From: Caenorhabditis remanei | Lineage: Eukaryota; Nematoda; Chromadorea; Rhabditida; Rhabditidae | Direction: 5' to 3' | Length of the DNA: 64,000 nt | NCBI RefSeq assembly: GCF_010183535.1 | Contig: NC_071333.1 | Span: forward strand, 10,228,587 to 10,292,586 | Part shown: positions 60,228-64,000 of the stretch, in pieces | Layout of the letters: each line of letters begins with the position of its first letter | Numbering within the stretch: the first letter of the stretch is position 1 | Translations under genes and position numbers: made by a program | Notes under the pieces: model-generated | Seen by the model: the letters and a program-made list of their open reading frames with translations, nothing else | The model's database searches: none | What the model was told of the DNA's origin: nothing

Positions 60228-62810
60228 TTAAGATCCACGGCACTTTGAGAAGCATCCTCCCTTTTTGGCAGCTGCCGGATTCAATACAACACCAGTGGAA
60301 CGGATTTCAACATCCTCCACGGCCATCAACTCTCTGTAATTTACAACAAAAAAACGAATTCATTTTGAACGGTGCTGTAGTTTTGTACCTTGTAAGGGCT
60401 AACATAGCGTTATCAATGTTGCTTCCATCAAGAGCACTTGTTTCCATAAATAGAACTCCCATCGCCTGAAAACCAAAGAACGTAACGAAATGTGGACAAA
60501 AACTGTCTGTCAGATCTTACCGCCGCCATGCTTGCCCCATCTGTTTTCGCGACTGCTCCAGGAGTTTGAAAACGCATGTCCACTTTGTTACCAACTAGAA
60601 TAATCGGAATACTTCTTTCAGTAGACTCCTTGATAGTCTCAATCCAATCACGGACACGAAGGAATGAGTGCTCAGCACAGACATCATATACCAGAATTGC
60701 TCCATCTGCTCTACGGAAATAAGACTTGCAGAGTGAACGGAATCTTTCTTGTCCAGCTGTATCCCATAGCTGAAGTGCAACATTTCTTCCATCCACATTT
60801 ACAGTTTTCACGTGGAAATCGACACCGAGAGTGCTGGGAAGCTGGTTTGTGAACTGACGACGAATGACACGCATGACGAAACTACTCTTTCCCACTGCCG
60901 CATCTCCACACATAACGATTCGGAAAGTTCTCTCAGCTGGTCCATTAGCGTCATTCAAACCCTGAAAGTAAAACCGTATTATTTTTCAAATTGAGTCAGT
61001 ATGATATACCACAAGGCCTTCCGCAATCTCCATTCCATGAAGACTATGAGCGTCATCTAGAATCAATGAAGTCTCCGGCACTGAAATAATTTATTACGAT
61101 TTTAATCATATACATCTCCTAACTTGGCTCTTCGCTCGGGATTGCATGAAGTGGTACCGATCTGAAAACATTAGTCGAGGTTTGGAAGTTCTCGACTGAG
61201 TTGCGATTGGAGCTGAGCAATCCTGGCGAAGGGGTTCTCAGGTTGAATTGTCTGAGAACTGATGCACGACTGTCCAATGCGTCACGGAGACTCTCGTTGG
61301 TCTCGTGGAGTTTGCGGTTTGCATCGCTGGAATTCATAATGTCATTTGAAATCGGTTATTTCATAAACATACAAAAGGAGCTGCAACTGTTTTCTAACGG
61401 ATTCACTCTCCTCGGTTGCATGAGATGCTTGGTCTGGAAAATAACTGATTTATTTCTCTATTTCATTTTTCATTGTACCTCTTCTAGCCGAGAGCTCATC
61501 CTGCTTCTGGTCAAAATCAGCTCTGACTTGGGCGAGTTCACTCTTGATCATAGCCAATTCTAAATGATTTTCAGCAAGATTCTGTCGCAAGTCGTTGTTC
61601 TCCTCGTTGACTACCTAAAACCATATCAGTTATCGGCTAAACTATCCATTAGTCCACCTTAAGCTTATCGGATAGATCTTTTTGGTGATTGAGTCTCTCA
61701 TTCTCGCGTTCCAAAACCTTTTCCATTCTGGTCAAACGTTCAATGTTGCTTCTCATTTCGGACATTTCCTCAGTCATTCTTTGACGCATATCCTCCTTTT
61801 CTTTAGTGAGACGATCTCTCTCCTGTAAATTCAGTTTCAGGTGAAGATTCAAGTTGTAATCATACTTCCTGACGAGCTTTCATTTCTGTGAGTTCGAGTT
61901 GCTGGTCCACCTCACTCTCCATTTCTTCCATACGGCGATTGTACATCTCGCGTTCACTGAAAAGCTATTTTCGAAACAACGTTTATCCCAAAACTAGACT
62001 ATATCGAAGAATTCTTTCCCATGATTCAAAAACAGTTCCACGTGACAACACGGTTTGCAGCAATTCTCGTCCCTCTTCTCCTCACTCATACCTTGCATAA
62101 ATACGTTGGAGTCTCTCGTTCTCATGCTTCTTTTCCGAAAGTTCCTTATGAAATGATCCCACCACCCGTTCAAATTTTCTCAATAATGCTGGAACTCCTG
62201 ATGACTGCAGTTGCTCGTACAAGACCAACACTTCTTCTTGGCTGGAAAAAATGAAAAATCTTTTCTGGACACGTGACGTTTGCTCACCATGGAACACTGA
62301 AGTCTATATTAATATTGCTATCCGATTCAGAATGGTAGTGCTCCTCATCGAAAACACGGATCGCTGGTCGAGAGGAAGTAGAGTCACTCTCGCTGTCAAA
62401 TACTAACTCATCACGACGAAACATTGGTGGATCATCGATGGCAACAGATGCACGGCGTTGCATTCCATTCAATCCTGAACAACGGATGTTGATCCATGTA
62501 AATAATTACTATTACCTCTACTCTCCCCTTGTTGTACAGTGTCTTGGAATCCTTGAAGGAATTCTTTTTTTTCAATCCGACCTGATCCATCTTGATCCAA
62601 CTCTTTAAAGATGAAACGAAGATCCTGGAAAATAGATTTATTATTATATTTTCTTATTTATTCCTGAAAAAAGTTGAAAACCAGTGAAAAAAAGCAACTT
62701 ACAGTGTCATCAAGTTGCGGACAGACTTTTTTCAGATCTTCCATTGTTAAGAACCCCTTGGATTCAGAGTCGCAGAGAGAAAACAAATTTTCCACGTCGG
62801 GGTTCGCCAT
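60228..62810 (-). CDS. rsef-1: RASEF/Rab45-like EF-hand Rab GTPase
   Basis: Exons run from ATG 62810 (MANPDVENLFSLCDSE) to TAA 60228, about 630 residues. The N-terminus has two EF-hands: the first degenerate (DSESKGFLTMED), the second canonical (DQDGSGRIEKKE). A long coiled coil follows (for example RLTKEKEDMRQRMTEEMSEM), then a linker and a C-terminal Rab domain. This has G1 GDAAVGKS, switch I threonine (STLGVDF), G3 DTAGQE, G4 NKVD and G5 ETSA. The order EF-hand, coiled coil, Rab is that of RASEF (Rab45), a self-associating, perinuclear vesicle-traffic GTPase. The C-terminus reads CFSKCRGS rather than the usual terminal CC or CxC, so prenylation is uncertain. The C. elegans orthologue (C33D12.6) is X-linked. 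Confidence 0.95.
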
Positions 62811-64000
62811 GATTCGTGGTCTCTGCAATACAGCGAGAGCGGGTGCGAATGATATGCGAGGGCGAAAAACGGAGAAAAACGGCCACGGTGGAACTATAAA
62901 AAACAACAGTGTATTGTATCGATCGATGATTTTGGGAAAGCTACCCGTATGACTATCATGGGAGCGCGGACGGGGGCGAGCGAAGAAGCAATGGTTTGTG
63001 TTTTATGAAGGAGAAATAAAAAATCGCTCTGGGAAAAAACGAAAAAAGAAAATAGATTGTTCAAAAAGGAAATGTATTATATCTGCAGCCTTTCATTCAA
63101 AATTCTCGTATGATCCGATCAGATTTTGAAAGAGAAACATACAAAACGATTCGTTTTTTGTTTATTGTGTACACAATACACTTTCACGTGTACACGAACA
63201 GTGGAGAAGCGTGGTGAGATTTTTTATGGTTAAGAAATTTCTGAATCTCTCTCGCATAAAATTTTCCCAAATAAATGGAGAATGAGCGAAATAGCATTTA
63301 TGTAGAATTCCATAAAAAAGGAAAACATAATAAAAATAGAATAGCTTTTGGCTTTGATGGAAAATGCCAAGTGTATATGTTGGAAATAGAGGAAAGGATG
63401 AATCCAGAAGATGAGTGTTCAATGAAAAGATGAAGAGTAGCTATAGTGAGTATACCGAAATTCAATCAGAAATATCAAAATTCAAAAGGTCGCGATGAAT
63501 GATAGCCATAAAAATATTTAGAACCACTGTTGTCTAGAATTCAGAAGTATTTGTAAACATTTACTGTACTATTTGGACGTAAAATTGAGTTGAATTATCA
63601 ATCGAACTGTTCTGAAACTCAATTACTAATTCTTAGATTTTCACATTTATGTTTAAGTTTTTTCCTTTATTTCATAGTTGATAAAAAACTTCTCATAAAA
63701 TTTTGTTTCGGAATTTCCACGGAATTTCTGAATTTTTTAATGTATTAAACATTCAATTCTCCACTCGGTTAATTCTTCACTAATAACCAGAATAATACCA
63801 CATTTTTTTATTATTTTGAAATAATGAAAATTGTATAATGCCGGGACCGTTTCTGTGCCCCTTTCATCTGACTCAACTCAAAATTAAACCCCGTCAAGTG
63901 GTGTCAATAGAATAGACAATGAGTGGTACAGTAATGAATTGCGGTAAAAAAGAATTGGACGAAAAATTACATAGTTTTTGAGGGAATAGTTTGAGAACAA
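62811..64000. other. intergenic, rsef-1 upstream region
   Basis: Purine-rich and AT-rich sequence with no gene. The first 150 bases 5' of rsef-1 are more GC-rich (near 62940-62990) and probably hold its core promoter. In C. elegans the homeobox genes ceh-30 and ceh-31 lie near rsef-1 and cnnm-3, as I remember; no homeobox is visible in this window. Confidence 0.4.

Noticed and set aside
1..64000. CRISPR arrays, operons of bacterial type, integrated virus
   Set aside because: No regularly spaced identical repeats, ribosome-binding sites or viral genes; all gene structure is nematode-like with introns.

Overview
The window is nematode nuclear DNA from the genus Caenorhabditis. The evidence is AT-rich sequence, many short introns with TTTTCAG acceptors and GTAAG/GTGAG donors, and clear orthologues of worm genes: the FMRFamide-like neuropeptide gene flp-18, the microRNA mir-249, the EF-hand/Rab gene rsef-1, a CNNM magnesium-transport gene and a TWK two-pore potassium channel. 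In C. elegans flp-18, mir-249, rsef-1 and cnnm-3 are X-linked as I remember them, so the window is probably X-chromosomal. I cannot name the species.

Layout: 0-3.4 kb is intergenic with one hAT-type MITE, then a small four-exon gene. From 6.0 to 8.7 kb lies a 15-exon minus-strand gene of unknown function with tandemly duplicated exons. From 8.8 to 29 kb is an unstable accessory block. It holds a decayed multi-exon gene, two copies of a segmental duplication (about 11.45-13.97 kb and 23.18-27.72 kb) each with a small basic-protein gene, a Mediator MED24/LIN-25-like gene (15.3-19.3 kb) with a nearby broken copy of one exon, an uncharacterised acidic protein (20.6-22.3 kb), and a mariner element nested inside a TA-inserting element inside duplication copy B. 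From 29.9 kb the order becomes conserved: mir-249, an unknown gene (30.9-31.9 kb) and flp-18 (32.8-34.6 kb). A gene desert of 8.5 kb follows. After it come an aquaglyceroporin gene (43.1-44.1 kb), two tRNA genes, a two-domain secreted C-type lectin (45.5-46.8 kb), the CNNM gene (47.6-52.7+ kb), the K2P channel (56.9-59.2 kb) and rsef-1 (60.2-62.8 kb).

There is no operon-like functional cluster. Several genes suit neurons or excitable and epithelial cells: flp-18 makes neuropeptides, the K2P channel sets membrane potential, and the CNNM protein and the aquaglyceroporin move Mg2+ and glycerol or water. The most unusual material is the 9-28 kb block. There a duplicated segment gives a dated record of nested transposition, and its two copies also keep a second, plus-strand open frame intact beside the minus-strand gene. 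No CRISPR, prokaryotic or viral features were seen. Exon boundaries were read by eye from splice consensus and frame, so individual edges may be off.
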